Origin: Pseudomonas baltica
GTDB lineage: Bacteria; Pseudomonadota; Gammaproteobacteria; Pseudomonadales; Pseudomonadaceae
Assembly: GCF_031880315.1 (NCBI RefSeq)
Contig: NZ_CP134771.1
Location: forward strand, 186,001 to 250,000
DNA: 64,000 nt
Direction: 5' to 3'
The translations under genes and the position numbers were made by a program. How positions within the stretch are numbered: position 1 is the stretch's first letter; each line of letters opens with the position of its first letter. The notes under the pieces are model-generated. The model had not been told where the DNA came from. It saw only the letters and a program-made list of their open reading frames with translations, and searched no databases. Shown here in pieces: positions 26,759 to 36,406 of the stretch.

Positions 26759-26966
26759 CGGGCATCCCTCTACCTCGACTAGCAGCTTAATCGATGAATC
26801 TCACTAAATGAATGAGTCCCGGTTGGGTGGCTGCTTGGAGAGGATGGGTACCTACTACCAACGGCAGATGACTGCATTCCTGCAGCCCATGAGTGGTCCA
26901 GCATTTCAACACCGTTTTACATAACTGCTGCTATATGTAGGCTCAGATACGGCTACCTACGACTGC

Positions 26967-27548
26967 TTACCCATCGGGACGGACAAGCCGGACTATAGCA
27001 GCAGCCAACTCTGAACCGCTTCCAATCACGGAAACGGGCCCATCAAAAGCAATAGCATTCTCAGGCATTCCGTGGCCCAACCATGATGAGGGTCGTAACG
27101 CCATTGTTTGCCCTCCAGCGTGATGGATAGCAGATAAGCCGCGAGACCCATCGTCCAGCGAGCCTGAGAGCACGACACCAATCGTCTTGTTTCCTCCACA
27201 GTCGGCGACTGATTGAAATAGCAGGTCGATTGTGCGATTTCCGTAGAGACGAGCCGGATCAGCGGTTAGAAGAGCAAAGGTGTGTTCGAGCAGAGTGAGA
27301 TGGATACTTGGCTCCCCAATGTAGGCAGTCCCGGGAACTAAAAGCTCACCATGGCCGGCAACCGCCACCGCCATCTGAGAACGTTTAGAAAGTACCTCTG
27401 CCAGCTTGCTCGCCAGATCCCAAGGCCGATGCAGCACGATCAAGACTACAGCGTCGAGGTCGCGAGGGAGGACAGAAAGGAGATCACAGATATCCTCGAG
27501 CCCAGCTCCACCTGAAGCCCCAATTGCAATGATCCATCCACTATCCAT
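26967..27548 (-). CDS. Stand-alone CheB-type methylesterase domain
   Basis: This 193-residue protein consists only of a CheB catalytic domain: nucleophile Ser in IGASGG (S12), His in VLHRPWDL (H40) and Asp in VLSGSLDDGSRGL. It also has the typical YIGEPSIHLTL (usually Y-APPDxHL) and GHGMPENA (usually MPxxA) segments. There is no receiver domain, so activity would not be controlled by CheA in the usual way. It might demethylate the chemoreceptors encoded on this island, but no cheR is nearby. That partnership is inference. Confidence 0.88.
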   Translation of the reverse strand: MDSGWIIAIGASGGAGLEDICDLLSVLPRDLDAVVLIVLHRPWDLASKLAEVLSKRSQMAVAVAGHGELLVPGTAYIGEPSIHLTLLEHTFALLTADPARLYGNRTIDLLFQSVADCGGNKTIGVVLSGSLDDGSRGLSAIHHAGGQTMALRPSSWLGHGMPENAIAFDGPVSVIGSGSELAAAIVRLVRPDG

Positions 27549-27894
27549 GAGCTTCTATCATCTTGGGTGACTATGCCTACAGCTTAGCCGTTATCCAACG
27601 ACACAATGTCAGGAGACCGGTACCCAGCGTCTGCACTCAATGAAATCGACCAATATAGGCGGCGGCTGGGTCCATAACTTGCTCTTGATTCACGCTTGGC
27701 TATCTTTGATAGATGCATTTACCAACGTCACCGTGAGGGTTATGAGCTTGGTACCCATCGATCGTCGCCTTCCTGTTGTCGGCACGACGCTTGCCAGACA
27801 ACAATACCTGACTACACCGTTGCGCTAGTGGCTCGATATCTAGCGATATCGTAGTGCGCCAGGGCTGTCATCGGATTCACCCATTGATACCCTG
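27549..27894. other. Intergenic region, no gene recognised
   Basis: These 346 bases separate the divergent CheB and GGDEF-EAL genes. I see no convincing short gene. GATATCTAGCGATATCGTAG near 27835-27855 contains a repeated GATATC that may be regulatory. Confidence 0.45.
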
Positions 27895-30153
27895 ATGCAG
27901 GAATTGCGTATGGCTGTTAAGAATCCCCTTGGATTAAGAGCGCAAAAAGTTCTAGCCAATTTCGTGAACGCTGCTTCCCACCTGACCGGCTGCGTAGGCG
28001 CCATCCTGATCATGCGCGAGAGCGTAAGTTGGAGCGTCGTCTCAGCCTGCGGAGTAGCGCCGGCCCTAAGCATCGATGACGCCACCGATGGCTGGTTGAA
28101 GAGAGTGCTGTCCTATGGCGATGTAGTCGATATTGGCGAAGCCATGCCCTATGACTCCGCACTCCCCATTGGTATTCAGCCAATGATCAGCGATTTCTTG
28201 GTCTGCACCGCCATCAGGGATGCTGCAGCTGGCTTGGCGGGCGTGGTCCTGATGATGATCCCACTGCCGCATAAACAACTCACCGCCGCCCAGATCAATA
28301 GCCTGGAGTCCTACTCAACCGATCTGTACCGCGGCCTCCAACAAAAACAGGTTAACCCCGTGGCCGGTTTGGCGGCCATAGAGCGCTTGCGGTTACTGGA
28401 ATCTGTGGTAGTGAATGCCAAGGACGCCATTCTGATTACCGAGGCCGACCCCATCGATCTGCCGGGGCCGCGCATTGTTTATTGCAATCCGGCATTCCTG
28501 GCAAATACGGGGTTTTCCATGGAAGAGATCATAGGCCAGACCCCACGGATATTGCAATGTGAGGAGACCAATCGCGAGACGCTCCAGCAACTGCGAGAAG
28601 CACTGAAACGATGGAAACCCATCGAAGTCGAGCTGATCAACGCACGACGCGATGGGACTCGCTTCTGGGTACAGATGAGTATCGTACCGGTGGCAGATGA
28701 GAATGGCTGGTTCACTCATTATGTTTCCGTGCAACGCGACATCACTGAACGCAAGGATGCCGAACACGCATTGCGCCAAGCGCAGCTAGACCGTGAGGAA
28801 CGTCTGACGCTTGAGTCACGCCTGGTGGAGCGTGAGCGAATTCAGGTGGAGTTGTCCTACGTTGCGTTTCATGACGAACTCACCAGCCTCAAGAACCGAG
28901 CATACTTCATAGGGCACATCCAGGCAGCATTCAACGAACAGGGCCTGCGTAATCCTGGCGCAGCCACAGTGTTGTATCTGGATCTGGATCGTTTCAAATA
29001 CGTCAATGACGGCATGGGCCATCATGCCGGCGACCTGTTGCTCAAGCGAGTAGCCGAACGCCTGAATGAATGCGTGGATCCTGATGCGCTGATTGCGCGA
29101 ATCGGCGGCGACGAGTTCGCGATACTGCTCACCGGCGCTGGCCATCAAGAACACGCCATCGAGACCGCGAGGCGAGTTACCCAGGCGCTGAGCTTCCCCA
29201 TTCAGATCGATGACCAGCCGCTCTTCACTTCCTGCAGTATCGGCATCGTCACCTCGGATGCTCGACACAGCACAGCCGAAGACTTGATTCGCGATGCGGA
29301 CGTGGCGATGTATGCGGCCAAGAAAAAAGGCCGCGGCCGCTGGGCAGTCTTCGACCTCTCCATGCGTCAGGCCTCGATCAACATGTTGGGGATGCAGAAT
29401 GCGCTCAAGCATGCAATCTCACGCAATGAGTTCTATCTGGTTTACCAACCGATCTTTTCTATCACAACTGAAACGATTGTCGGCGTCGAAGCCTTGATCA
29501 GGTGGCACCACCCGACCTTGGGAAATATCTCGCCTGACGTTTTCATCAGCGTGGCCGAGGATATTGGCGTTATTTACGACCTTGGGTGCTGGGTAATGCG
29601 CAGTGCTTGTCGGGAGATCAACAAATGGAGCAACAGCACCGTGCAGAGCGCTATCAAACTCAACGTCAATGTGTCAGGGGCCGAACTCAACCGCAAGAAC
29701 TTCGCCACTCAAGTCGCCGATATTCTTGTCGAGACCGGGTTTGATGCGCGCGCTCTGCAGATCGAGATTACCGAGTCGGTATTCCTGCATGAGCCGGAGA
29801 TTGTCGCCCAGACCTTGGAAGAACTTCGCGCCCAGGGTATTCGCATCGCTCTGGACGACTTCGGTACCGGCTATAGCTCTTTGGGCTATATCGATCGCTA
29901 CCCTATCGATGTCATCAAGATTGATCGCTCATTTGTCTCACGCATGATGAGCCATGAACGCAGCATCGCCATCGTCAAGAGTATTCTGTCTCTGGGTCAG
30001 GCATTGAATCTGGCGATCGTGGCGGAGGGCATAGAGACGCAAAGCCAGCTGCTACAGCTCAAAGCACTCGGTTGTCCCTATGCTCAGGGCTTCCTGCTCA
30101 GCCTGCCGCTCCGGGCCAAGGATGTGAAGATGCAGCTTGAAAACAAGCCATAA
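27895..30153 (+). CDS. GAF-PAS-GGDEF-EAL protein
   Basis: This 752-residue soluble c-di-GMP enzyme has a GAF domain (about residues 12-150), a PAS domain (170-290), GGDEF (320-485; GGDEF at 404-408 in ARIGGDEF) and EAL (500-745; E532-A-L in VEALIRW). The PAS domain is LOV-like in sequence, but the flavin-binding Cys position reads GQTPRILQ in place of GRNCRFLQ, so light sensing by adduct formation is not expected. No RxxD inhibitory site precedes GGDEF. EAL motifs NVNVSGAEL, EITESVF, DDFGTGYSS, KIDRSF and AEGIET are intact, so both activities are possible. Confidence 0.93.
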   Translation: MQELRMAVKNPLGLRAQKVLANFVNAASHLTGCVGAILIMRESVSWSVVSACGVAPALSIDDATDGWLKRVLSYGDVVDIGEAMPYDSALPIGIQPMISDFLVCTAIRDAAAGLAGVVLMMIPLPHKQLTAAQINSLESYSTDLYRGLQQKQVNPVAGLAAIERLRLLESVVVNAKDAILITEADPIDLPGPRIVYCNPAFLANTGFSMEEIIGQTPRILQCEETNRETLQQLREALKRWKPIEVELINARRDGTRFWVQMSIVPVADENGWFTHYVSVQRDITERKDAEHALRQAQLDREERLTLESRLVERERIQVELSYVAFHDELTSLKNRAYFIGHIQAAFNEQGLRNPGAATVLYLDLDRFKYVNDGMGHHAGDLLLKRVAERLNECVDPDALIARIGGDEFAILLTGAGHQEHAIETARRVTQALSFPIQIDDQPLFTSCSIGIVTSDARHSTAEDLIRDADVAMYAAKKKGRGRWAVFDLSMRQASINMLGMQNALKHAISRNEFYLVYQPIFSITTETIVGVEALIRWHHPTLGNISPDVFISVAEDIGVIYDLGCWVMRSACREINKWSNSTVQSAIKLNVNVSGAELNRKNFATQVADILVETGFDARALQIEITESVFLHEPEIVAQTLEELRAQGIRIALDDFGTGYSSLGYIDRYPIDVIKIDRSFVSRMMSHERSIAIVKSILSLGQALNLAIVAEGIETQSQLLQLKALGCPYAQGFLLSLPLRAKDVKMQLENKP

Positions 30154-30197
30154 CGGACACCTTCCTACTCCCACGTATGACTGGATTCTGCAGCACA

Positions 30198-32297
30198 TTA
30201 TGGGGCCTGCAACACTGGTATCAATACACTGCCAACACTCAGTAGGGCTGTCACCTGCGCTTCACTCAAGGGTTGGCTGAGCAGGTAGCCCTGCCCTTGC
30301 TGACAGCCATTGCGTTGCAAAAAAACCAATTCCTGGGAGTCCTCGATGCCTTCGGCCACGACGCAGTGCTGCAGGCTCTTACCCATGGCAAGTATGGCAG
30401 CAACCACCGCCGAATTATCTGCTCGCGAATTCACATGCCGGATAAACGACTGGTCGATCTTCAAAACATCGAATGGCAGCTGGGTCAGGTAGGCCAAACT
30501 GGAATAACCTGTCCCGAAATCGTCCAGTGCAAGACTCAGACCGGCCGCCTTCAGGCGCAACATCACCTGCTGATTGTGTGGCAGATCGGTCATCAGCACA
30601 CTTTCGGTCAACTCAAGCTGCAAGGACTGCGGTGAGATGCCCTCCTCTTCGATAATCGCCAGTATCGTTTCCACATAACGGCTCTGCGTCAGTTCGGTGG
30701 TCGATACATTAATAGCGACACATACAGCATCCAGACCTTGCTGATTCCATCGCTTGATTTGCTGACATGCCGCGCGCACGACCCATTCACCCATCGGAAT
30801 GATCAACTTGCTGTCTTCGGCGATATCGATAAACCGGGATGGAGCAATCATGCCCTCGCGAGGATGAAACCATCGTATTAAGGCTTCGACACCGGTGATG
30901 CGGCCAGTGCTCAAATCCACCTTCGGTTGGTAGTGCAAAATGAACTGTCCCAGGTTGATGGCTCTGCGCAGATCCGCTTCGATAAGTTGGCGTTCCACCG
31001 CCTTGGCATTCATAGCAGGCAGGAAGAACTGATAACGATTGCGGCCCTTCATTTTTGCATCATAAAGCGCGGTATCAGCATGTTTGATCAGGTCTTCGAC
31101 ATTGGCGGCGTCGGAGGGGAAGAAGCTGATACCGATACTTGCGGAGATATAAAGCATGCTGTCATTCAGCCGATGTCCCGCACTAATAGCCTTCAGAATC
31201 TTCTTGGCAATAGGTTCAACATCATCATCGACCTGCAACGCGGGCAGCAGCACCACGAACTCGTCTCCTCCTTGGCGACTCACGGTATCTGAGGCGCGGA
31301 CACTTACGGTCAAGGCGTCGGCCACGGAGACTAAAAGCTGGTCGCCTAGGGCATGACCGAGAGAATCATTGATATGTTTGAAATTATCCAGGTCAATGTA
31401 CATCACCCCCAAGCGCTGGTGATCGCGCCGTGCGGCGCGCACCGCCTGCTCCAGCCGATCTTGGAACAACACTCGATTGGGCAACTGGGTGAGATAGTCG
31501 TGTTCGGCTAGGTAGGTCATTTTGACCTTCATGGCGCGCTCCACCGAAACGTCGTGAAACACCACGACTGCCCCGGTTAAATTACCGCGGTAATCAATGA
31601 TCGGGGCTACGGAATCTTCAATATCCACTCGACTGCCGTCACGCTTAACCAACACCGCGCCTGCACTTAAACCTGTTGAGGATCGCGTTTGTAGGGCCAT
31701 TTGCACAGGATGTGGCTCAGTCCCGAGCGAATCATCGATGTCAATGGACATCACTTGGGCGATTGATTGTCCTTTTGCCTGGGATAGGGTCCAACCAGTC
31801 AGCGTTTCGGCCGCAGGATTCATGAAGTCGACATTGCCGTTGGTGTCGGCGCCAATCACGCCGTCACTGATGGCATTAAGTGTGACCTCGGCGCGCACCG
31901 CACGGATTTCCATTTGCCTGTGCAAGCGAAAACGCAGGATCAGATCGCGAACCATCTGCACACCCGCAATCCGATCTTCTGGATCAGCTGAGCTGAAACC
32001 CTGGGCACCGCAGGCGATGAAGGCCTCGGCGTCGCGACGCTGCGCCGCAGTACCACTCATCAATATCGGCGTGGTTGAGACCATGGCGTAAAATTCGACG
32101 AATTTCGCCAAGTCCCTAAACCGTCTGCCGGCCATGCTGACAATAATGAGATCGGCCGAGTACTTTCTCAAATGACGCACCAACGATGCAGCAGTCTTGA
32201 AAAACTTTATCAACCAGTCTTCGCTGGTGGCTGCAAATTGTTCGAGGAATGTGGCGGTTTCGCCGGCTCTACACAGGATAACCACTGGAATGGCCAT
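30198..32297 (-). CDS. Degenerate receiver-PAS-GGDEF-EAL protein
   Basis: This 699-residue soluble protein starts with a receiver-like fold (residues 1-115) whose phosphoacceptor strand reads LIIVSMAG, with no Asp, so it is probably not phosphorylated. A PAS domain (about 135-255) is followed by GGDEF with SRQGGDEF (343-347) and a preceding RASD inhibitory site (334-337). The EAL domain (E471-A-L in VEALIRW) keeps ELTESVL, DDFGTGYSS and AEGIED. The gene runs convergently with the GAF-PAS-GGDEF-EAL gene, 44 bases apart. Product-inhibited cyclase activity combined with phosphodiesterase activity is the likely pattern. Confidence 0.93.
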   Translation of the reverse strand: MAIPVVILCRAGETATFLEQFAATSEDWLIKFFKTAASLVRHLRKYSADLIIVSMAGRRFRDLAKFVEFYAMVSTTPILMSGTAAQRRDAEAFIACGAQGFSSADPEDRIAGVQMVRDLILRFRLHRQMEIRAVRAEVTLNAISDGVIGADTNGNVDFMNPAAETLTGWTLSQAKGQSIAQVMSIDIDDSLGTEPHPVQMALQTRSSTGLSAGAVLVKRDGSRVDIEDSVAPIIDYRGNLTGAVVVFHDVSVERAMKVKMTYLAEHDYLTQLPNRVLFQDRLEQAVRAARRDHQRLGVMYIDLDNFKHINDSLGHALGDQLLVSVADALTVSVRASDTVSRQGGDEFVVLLPALQVDDDVEPIAKKILKAISAGHRLNDSMLYISASIGISFFPSDAANVEDLIKHADTALYDAKMKGRNRYQFFLPAMNAKAVERQLIEADLRRAINLGQFILHYQPKVDLSTGRITGVEALIRWFHPREGMIAPSRFIDIAEDSKLIIPMGEWVVRAACQQIKRWNQQGLDAVCVAINVSTTELTQSRYVETILAIIEEEGISPQSLQLELTESVLMTDLPHNQQVMLRLKAAGLSLALDDFGTGYSSLAYLTQLPFDVLKIDQSFIRHVNSRADNSAVVAAILAMGKSLQHCVVAEGIEDSQELVFLQRNGCQQGQGYLLSQPLSEAQVTALLSVGSVLIPVLQAP

Positions 32298-32804
32298 GCA
32301 TCCTTGCTCCGAAAGATTTCAAGGGAGCATGAAATCAAAATGCCTGTGCGGCCTCGGTCAAAATATGGGGGTGACGCACATTCAAGCAACGTCTCACTTC
32401 CGCCACTGAATAGATATACAGGGTCGGACCGCCGGTACGAATTATTTCGCTTGAATAAGGACTACACGTTAACCCGTAACCGAGCGGATCCCCAACCGAG
32501 CGGTCTTTCCATTGAAAAGACCCGACCGTCGCTTACGGTAACCTTCCGTCAGGTTCAGCTGCTTAGATCGTGCGAAGTGACCCCAAGCTCCATACGAGGT
32601 GCTTCGTGGACTGCACCATGTCCCTACGCAAAACGCGTTGGCTATACCCTTGGCGGTGTAAAACTAGCTTCGGGGCTGCTAGCACGAACTATTGTGGGGG
32701 AGGCGAGCTGGAGCTACATAAATCACAGCTTCACCTGCTTTATATTTTCGGTTAGTGACTCTAGCGGGTTTAGAATCTACAGACACCTATCAGAACTTAA
32801 TCCC
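32298..32804. other. Divergent intergenic region before the KaiC-like operon
   Basis: A long frame crosses this stretch into the next gene, but its codons before 32805 do not look like protein. I treat these 507 bases as non-coding. They should carry promoters for both flanking transcription units. Confidence 0.5.
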
Positions 32805-33239
32805 ATGCTTGCTAAAAGCGAAGCGGGCCAACGAATCGCGGCAAGCCTGGCCCATCGGGTGAACGGCAGCGCTGAAGGTTTTCAGGTCGCTGAAGCAATT
32901 ACCTCGATGTTCGAAGACATTAATATCGCCCTGACTCCGATCATCGGACCTAAAGGCGTCGCAGCGCTTCATCGCCGCAGCCTCCAGCTGTGCGTCACCA
33001 AACACCTGCCACTCGGGGATAGCTACAAGATGTTGGTGGAGGACATGGACCTTAAAAAGTTGAAAGCGTTATTGGCTGAACATTCCACAGCTGACGCGCT
33101 CTTTTTCGGCGAGGAAGTTTTGAAAATTTTCTACGAATTACTCGCGACCTTGATAGGACAATCACTTGCTGCACGACTGCTGCTGGACGTGTGGGAACAA
33201 TCTTTCAGCGGCCCGCCTGCGCAGGAAATTTCACGATGA
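32805..33239 (+). CDS. Uncharacterised helical protein encoded with KaiC-like ATPase
   Basis: This 144-residue, all-helical protein (MLAKSEAGQRIAASLAHRVN..., then FEDINIALTPIIGPKGVAAL and FYELLATLIGQSLAARLL) has no recognised domain and is not KaiB-like. Its stop overlaps the ATG of the KaiC-like gene (ATGA at 33236-33239), so the two are translationally coupled. The start at 32805 is the first plausible Met where protein-like sequence begins, although its ribosome-binding site is weak. A role as a partner or adaptor of the ATPase is inferred from coupling alone. Confidence 0.65.
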   Translation: MLAKSEAGQRIAASLAHRVNGSAEGFQVAEAITSMFEDINIALTPIIGPKGVAALHRRSLQLCVTKHLPLGDSYKMLVEDMDLKKLKALLAEHSTADALFFGEEVLKIFYELLATLIGQSLAARLLLDVWEQSFSGPPAQEISR

Positions 33240-34719
33240 GTAGCAAAGTCACAATCAATCGCCTGGCAACGGGCGTACCGGGATTCGACGAGATTCTCAG
33301 TGGCGGCTTGCCGGAGTTTCCTTCAACCTGATCGCCGGTCCGCCCGGCTGCGGCAAGACTACACTGGCTCATCAGATGATGTTCGCCCTAGCCACCCCCG
33401 AGCGCCCGGCGATTTTCTTCACGGTCCTCGGCGAGCCGCCCCTCAAGATGCTACGCTATCAACAGCAGTTCAGTTTTTTCGACGAAGAAGCGGTCAACCG
33501 TTCGATCCGCTACGTCAATCTGGCTGACGACACCCTGGCCGGCGATTTGGACGAAGTGCTGCGGCGCATTGTCGCCGAAGTTGAAACCCACAGCCCTGCC
33601 CTGGTGTTTGTGGACTCTTTCCGCTCTGTCGTGCTGGCCAGCGAAACCGACTGCAACCCCAACAACAACCTGCCGCAGTTCGTGCAGCAGTTGGGCATGC
33701 TGATGACCACCTGGCAGGCGACGACCTTCCTGCTGGGCGAGTATTTCAACGAACTCGACAGCAACCCGATCTTCACCGTTGCCGATGGGCTGATCTGGCT
33801 GCGCCAGAGCGTTCAGCGCAACTCCATGGTGCGCAAGATGGAGATCATGAAGATGCGCGGCCAGCCGACGCTGCCGGGCCTCCATACTTTCCGCATCGCC
33901 GAGTCCGGCGTCACCGTATTCCCGCCAGCCTCAGTGAAGGCGCGCGAGCACGCAGACGCGCCAGACGGCAGCACGCAGCCGCGTTTGAAGATGGGCGTCG
34001 CGCATCTGGACGAGATGCTCGGCGGCGGCTTGCCCCGGGGCTACTCGCTGCTGGTGGCCGGCCCGTCGGGCTCAGGCAAAAGTCTGCTGGCGGCGGCGTT
34101 CCTCGAAGAAGGCGCACGCAACGGTGAAACCGGCGTCATCGCGGTGTTCGAACAGCGCCCGAACCACCTGCTCAACGCTGCCCTCACCCGCCTGGTGGAA
34201 CAGGATAAGGTCGGCGTGGTGGACAGAAGAGTGCCCGACCTTTCCATCGACGAGATCGTCCAGCAACTGCTCAGTGAAATCCGCCGACTGAAGGCGACAC
34301 GTGTGGTGATCGACTCGCTGTCCGGCTTTGAGCTGGCGGTGGCGCCGGCCTTTCGCGAAGACTTCCGCGAATCGCTGTCGCGCATGGTCACTGCGCTGAC
34401 CAGCACCGGCGTGAATGTCTTGATGACCTCAGAGCTGGAAGACCGTTACACCGACCTGCGCTTCAGCCCCTACGGCACGGCGTTTCTGACCGACGCGATC
34501 ATCGTCCAGCGCTACATCGAGGTCGACAGCCGTCTGCAGCGCATCATGGCGGTGGTCAAGGTCCGAGCCAGCGCGCACTCCGATGAGCTGCGGCTTTACC
34601 GCATCGATGACAACGGCCTGCAGATCGGCAGCCGCCTGCACAATCGGGAAGGCCTGCTCGGCGGTAGCCCAACGCATATGGCGCCAAGCCTAGCTAGCGC
34701 CGGAGAGGACATCAAATGA
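33236..34719 (+). pseudogene. KaiC-like double RecA-fold ATPase, frameshifted near the N-terminus
   Basis: Two KaiC domains are present. The first begins MSSKVTINRLATGVPGFDEIL (in pieces) and has Walker A GPPGCGKTT. The second has GVAHLDEMLGGGLPRG and Walker A GPSGSGKSLL. The frame breaks at about 33318: GAGTTTCCTTCAACCTGA should read with one more T to give EFSFNLIAGPP. As sequenced, translation from 33236 stops at 33330, while the rest is open from 33376. Either this is a recent inactivating mutation or a sequencing error in a T run. Such proteins hydrolyse ATP and autophosphorylate in signalling complexes. Confidence 0.88.
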
Positions 34720-34723
34720 GCAC

Positions 34724-35749
34724 GTGGGGATGAACGACTTTGACAGCAACGACGAGCATGGGACGCCGGAGGCCGCCCTTGACCTCGCTCTGCTTGCTGA
34801 AAAAAAGGAAAAGGCCCTGACGCGCCTGGCTTTTCTACGCAAGGAACTGCTGAAAGCGGAAGCATCTGCCGGCAGCGGCCTGCACATCGAGCTGCTTGTG
34901 GAAGCCAATCAGAAACTGGTGCTGGCTGCCTTGGCGGCGCAAGTACAACCTGCCGGCAATACCGCGCAGGCCGAGCTTTATCACGAACTGCGCGAAGCCA
35001 ACGAGCATCTGGTGATCTCCGCGCTTCACGCACAAACGCTGCAAACCCAGGCCGAACAGGCGCTGTCCCTGCAACGCGGTGCAATGACCTCCGTCGCCCA
35101 TGAAATGCGCAACCCACTTACGCCGATCAGCCTGATCGCCGAGCGCATGGTGCACGCCCCCGCCGAAAAACTACCGGAAATGCACTCAATGATCGAAGGC
35201 CAGGTGCAGCACTTGTCGCGCTTGGTCGAAGACTTGATCGACGTCTCCCGAGCGAAGACAGGCAAGTGGCGCCTGACCTACGCTCACATCGACATTGTGC
35301 AAATCATTCGTGAAGCGGTGGAAGCCTGCGCCCCGCTGATCAACCAGAAGAACCTGCACATGGAGGTCCGCCTTCCGGACACGCCAATCATGGTCAATGG
35401 CGACCGCATCAGGATCCTGCAGATTTTCACCAACGTGCTGACCAACTCGGCCAAATACACCCCGTGCGGCGGCGAGATAGAACTGCGCGCCAAAACGGTT
35501 CCTGAAGGTTTGAGGATTGTCGTCTCCGACAATGGCATCGGGATTTCCGCCCAAGCATTACCGGTGATCTTTGACGCGTACGTCCAGGACCCCAAGGCGG
35601 TGGGCTTCAATGGCTCAGGCCTCGGTATCGGTCTGACGGTGGTCCGGCAATTGGTGGAAGCCCACGGCGGCAGCGTGACCGCTCACAGCGAGGGTGAGGG
35701 TAAGGGCTGCCGATTTACCGTCCTGTTCCCCAATGTTTCATTAAGTTAA
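34724..35749 (+). CDS. Histidine kinase coupled to KaiC-like gene
   Basis: This 341-residue soluble kinase has an N-terminal coiled coil (about residues 15-120, with two similar LLVEANQKLVLAALAAQ-type repeats). HisKA with the His in SVAHEMRNPLTPI and an HATPase with NVLTNSAKYT, DNGIGIS and GSGLGIGLTVV follow. There is no receiver. The start is uncertain: ATG 34716 overlaps the KaiC stop but runs into TGA after five codons, so GTG 34724 or ATG 34730 must be used unless a base has been lost. It is the probable output kinase of the KaiC-like module. Confidence 0.85.
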   Translation: MGMNDFDSNDEHGTPEAALDLALLAEKKEKALTRLAFLRKELLKAEASAGSGLHIELLVEANQKLVLAALAAQVQPAGNTAQAELYHELREANEHLVISALHAQTLQTQAEQALSLQRGAMTSVAHEMRNPLTPISLIAERMVHAPAEKLPEMHSMIEGQVQHLSRLVEDLIDVSRAKTGKWRLTYAHIDIVQIIREAVEACAPLINQKNLHMEVRLPDTPIMVNGDRIRILQIFTNVLTNSAKYTPCGGEIELRAKTVPEGLRIVVSDNGIGISAQALPVIFDAYVQDPKAVGFNGSGLGIGLTVVRQLVEAHGGSVTAHSEGEGKGCRFTVLFPNVSLS

Positions 35750-36201
35750 TAACTGAGTATATAGCAGTGATCAGTACGATCCTGCGCCAGGGCCTCGGCC
35801 CAGCATAGGCGGTCCTGCGTGATTTCCTATCATGTCCAGCCTTGCCCTCGCACCCCAGAGTCCCAAAAAACGAGCTTCGATCCGTACACAAGCATTGGCG
35901 ATCGACAATGAAGCGTCCTGAGCGCAGACCAGGTCGATCTTGAATACGCGGCTGAAACGACAGTCCACGCGGTTGTGCCAAACCCTCGGGGGCGTGTGGG
36001 AGATGGCTAAATTGAGCACACTGCTCGCTGAGCAGGAAGCGGTTAAAGCTGCACGCAAGAATATTGGTATGCCGAGTTTACGCCGGTAAAGCCGATATCA
36101 TCAAAGCGCGCTACATCCAGGATTTTAGCGACGAACTGAAGCTGCTGATATCGCGAATGACCCCGTAAATGCTCTCTCTGATATAGCCCTCCTGCACGCG
36201 A
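35750..36201. other. Region with no recognised gene
   Basis: About 450 bases contain only broken frames. Short protein-like runs (KADIIKARYIQDFSDELKLL near 36085-36150, and LSTLLAEQEAVKAARKN near 36010-36060) suggest decayed coding DNA, but I cannot name the source. Confidence 0.4.
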
Positions 36202-36318
36202 TCAGCGTCGTGGGCTTAGCTTGGCTGGCATCAGTATTAGATGATTACTGAGCAAACGCTCATCCGTCAGCTCCTCACGCAGCTGGTCGTGCGGAGTGAG
36301 GTACTCCTGATCGCTCAT
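36202..36318 (-). CDS. Very small protein, 38 residues
   Basis: The frame MSDQEYLTPHDQLREELTDE..., ending LMPAKLSPRR, starts at 36318. A strong ribosome-binding site (AGGGGGAG) is 6 bases upstream, and this is the main support. The product is polar and probably helical. No function is recognised. Confidence 0.45.
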   Translation of the reverse strand: MSDQEYLTPHDQLREELTDERLLSNHLILMPAKLSPRR

Positions 36319-36406
36319 TTTCGTTCTCCCCCTGGAATAGAAACAGAAAGGATAGGTCCGATTTGCTTGGTGAAAGGTGCGTTGGTCGTGGAGTAGTCCC
36401 TAGGAC

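Noticed and set aside
27640..27828. Possible 62-codon gene
   Set aside because: There is no ribosome-binding site and no protein-like pattern; it is treated as intergenic.
32172..32804. Long upstream extension of the gene at 32805
   Set aside because: The in-frame upstream codons do not look like protein and overlap the 5' end of the divergent GGDEF-EAL gene; the credible start is 32805.
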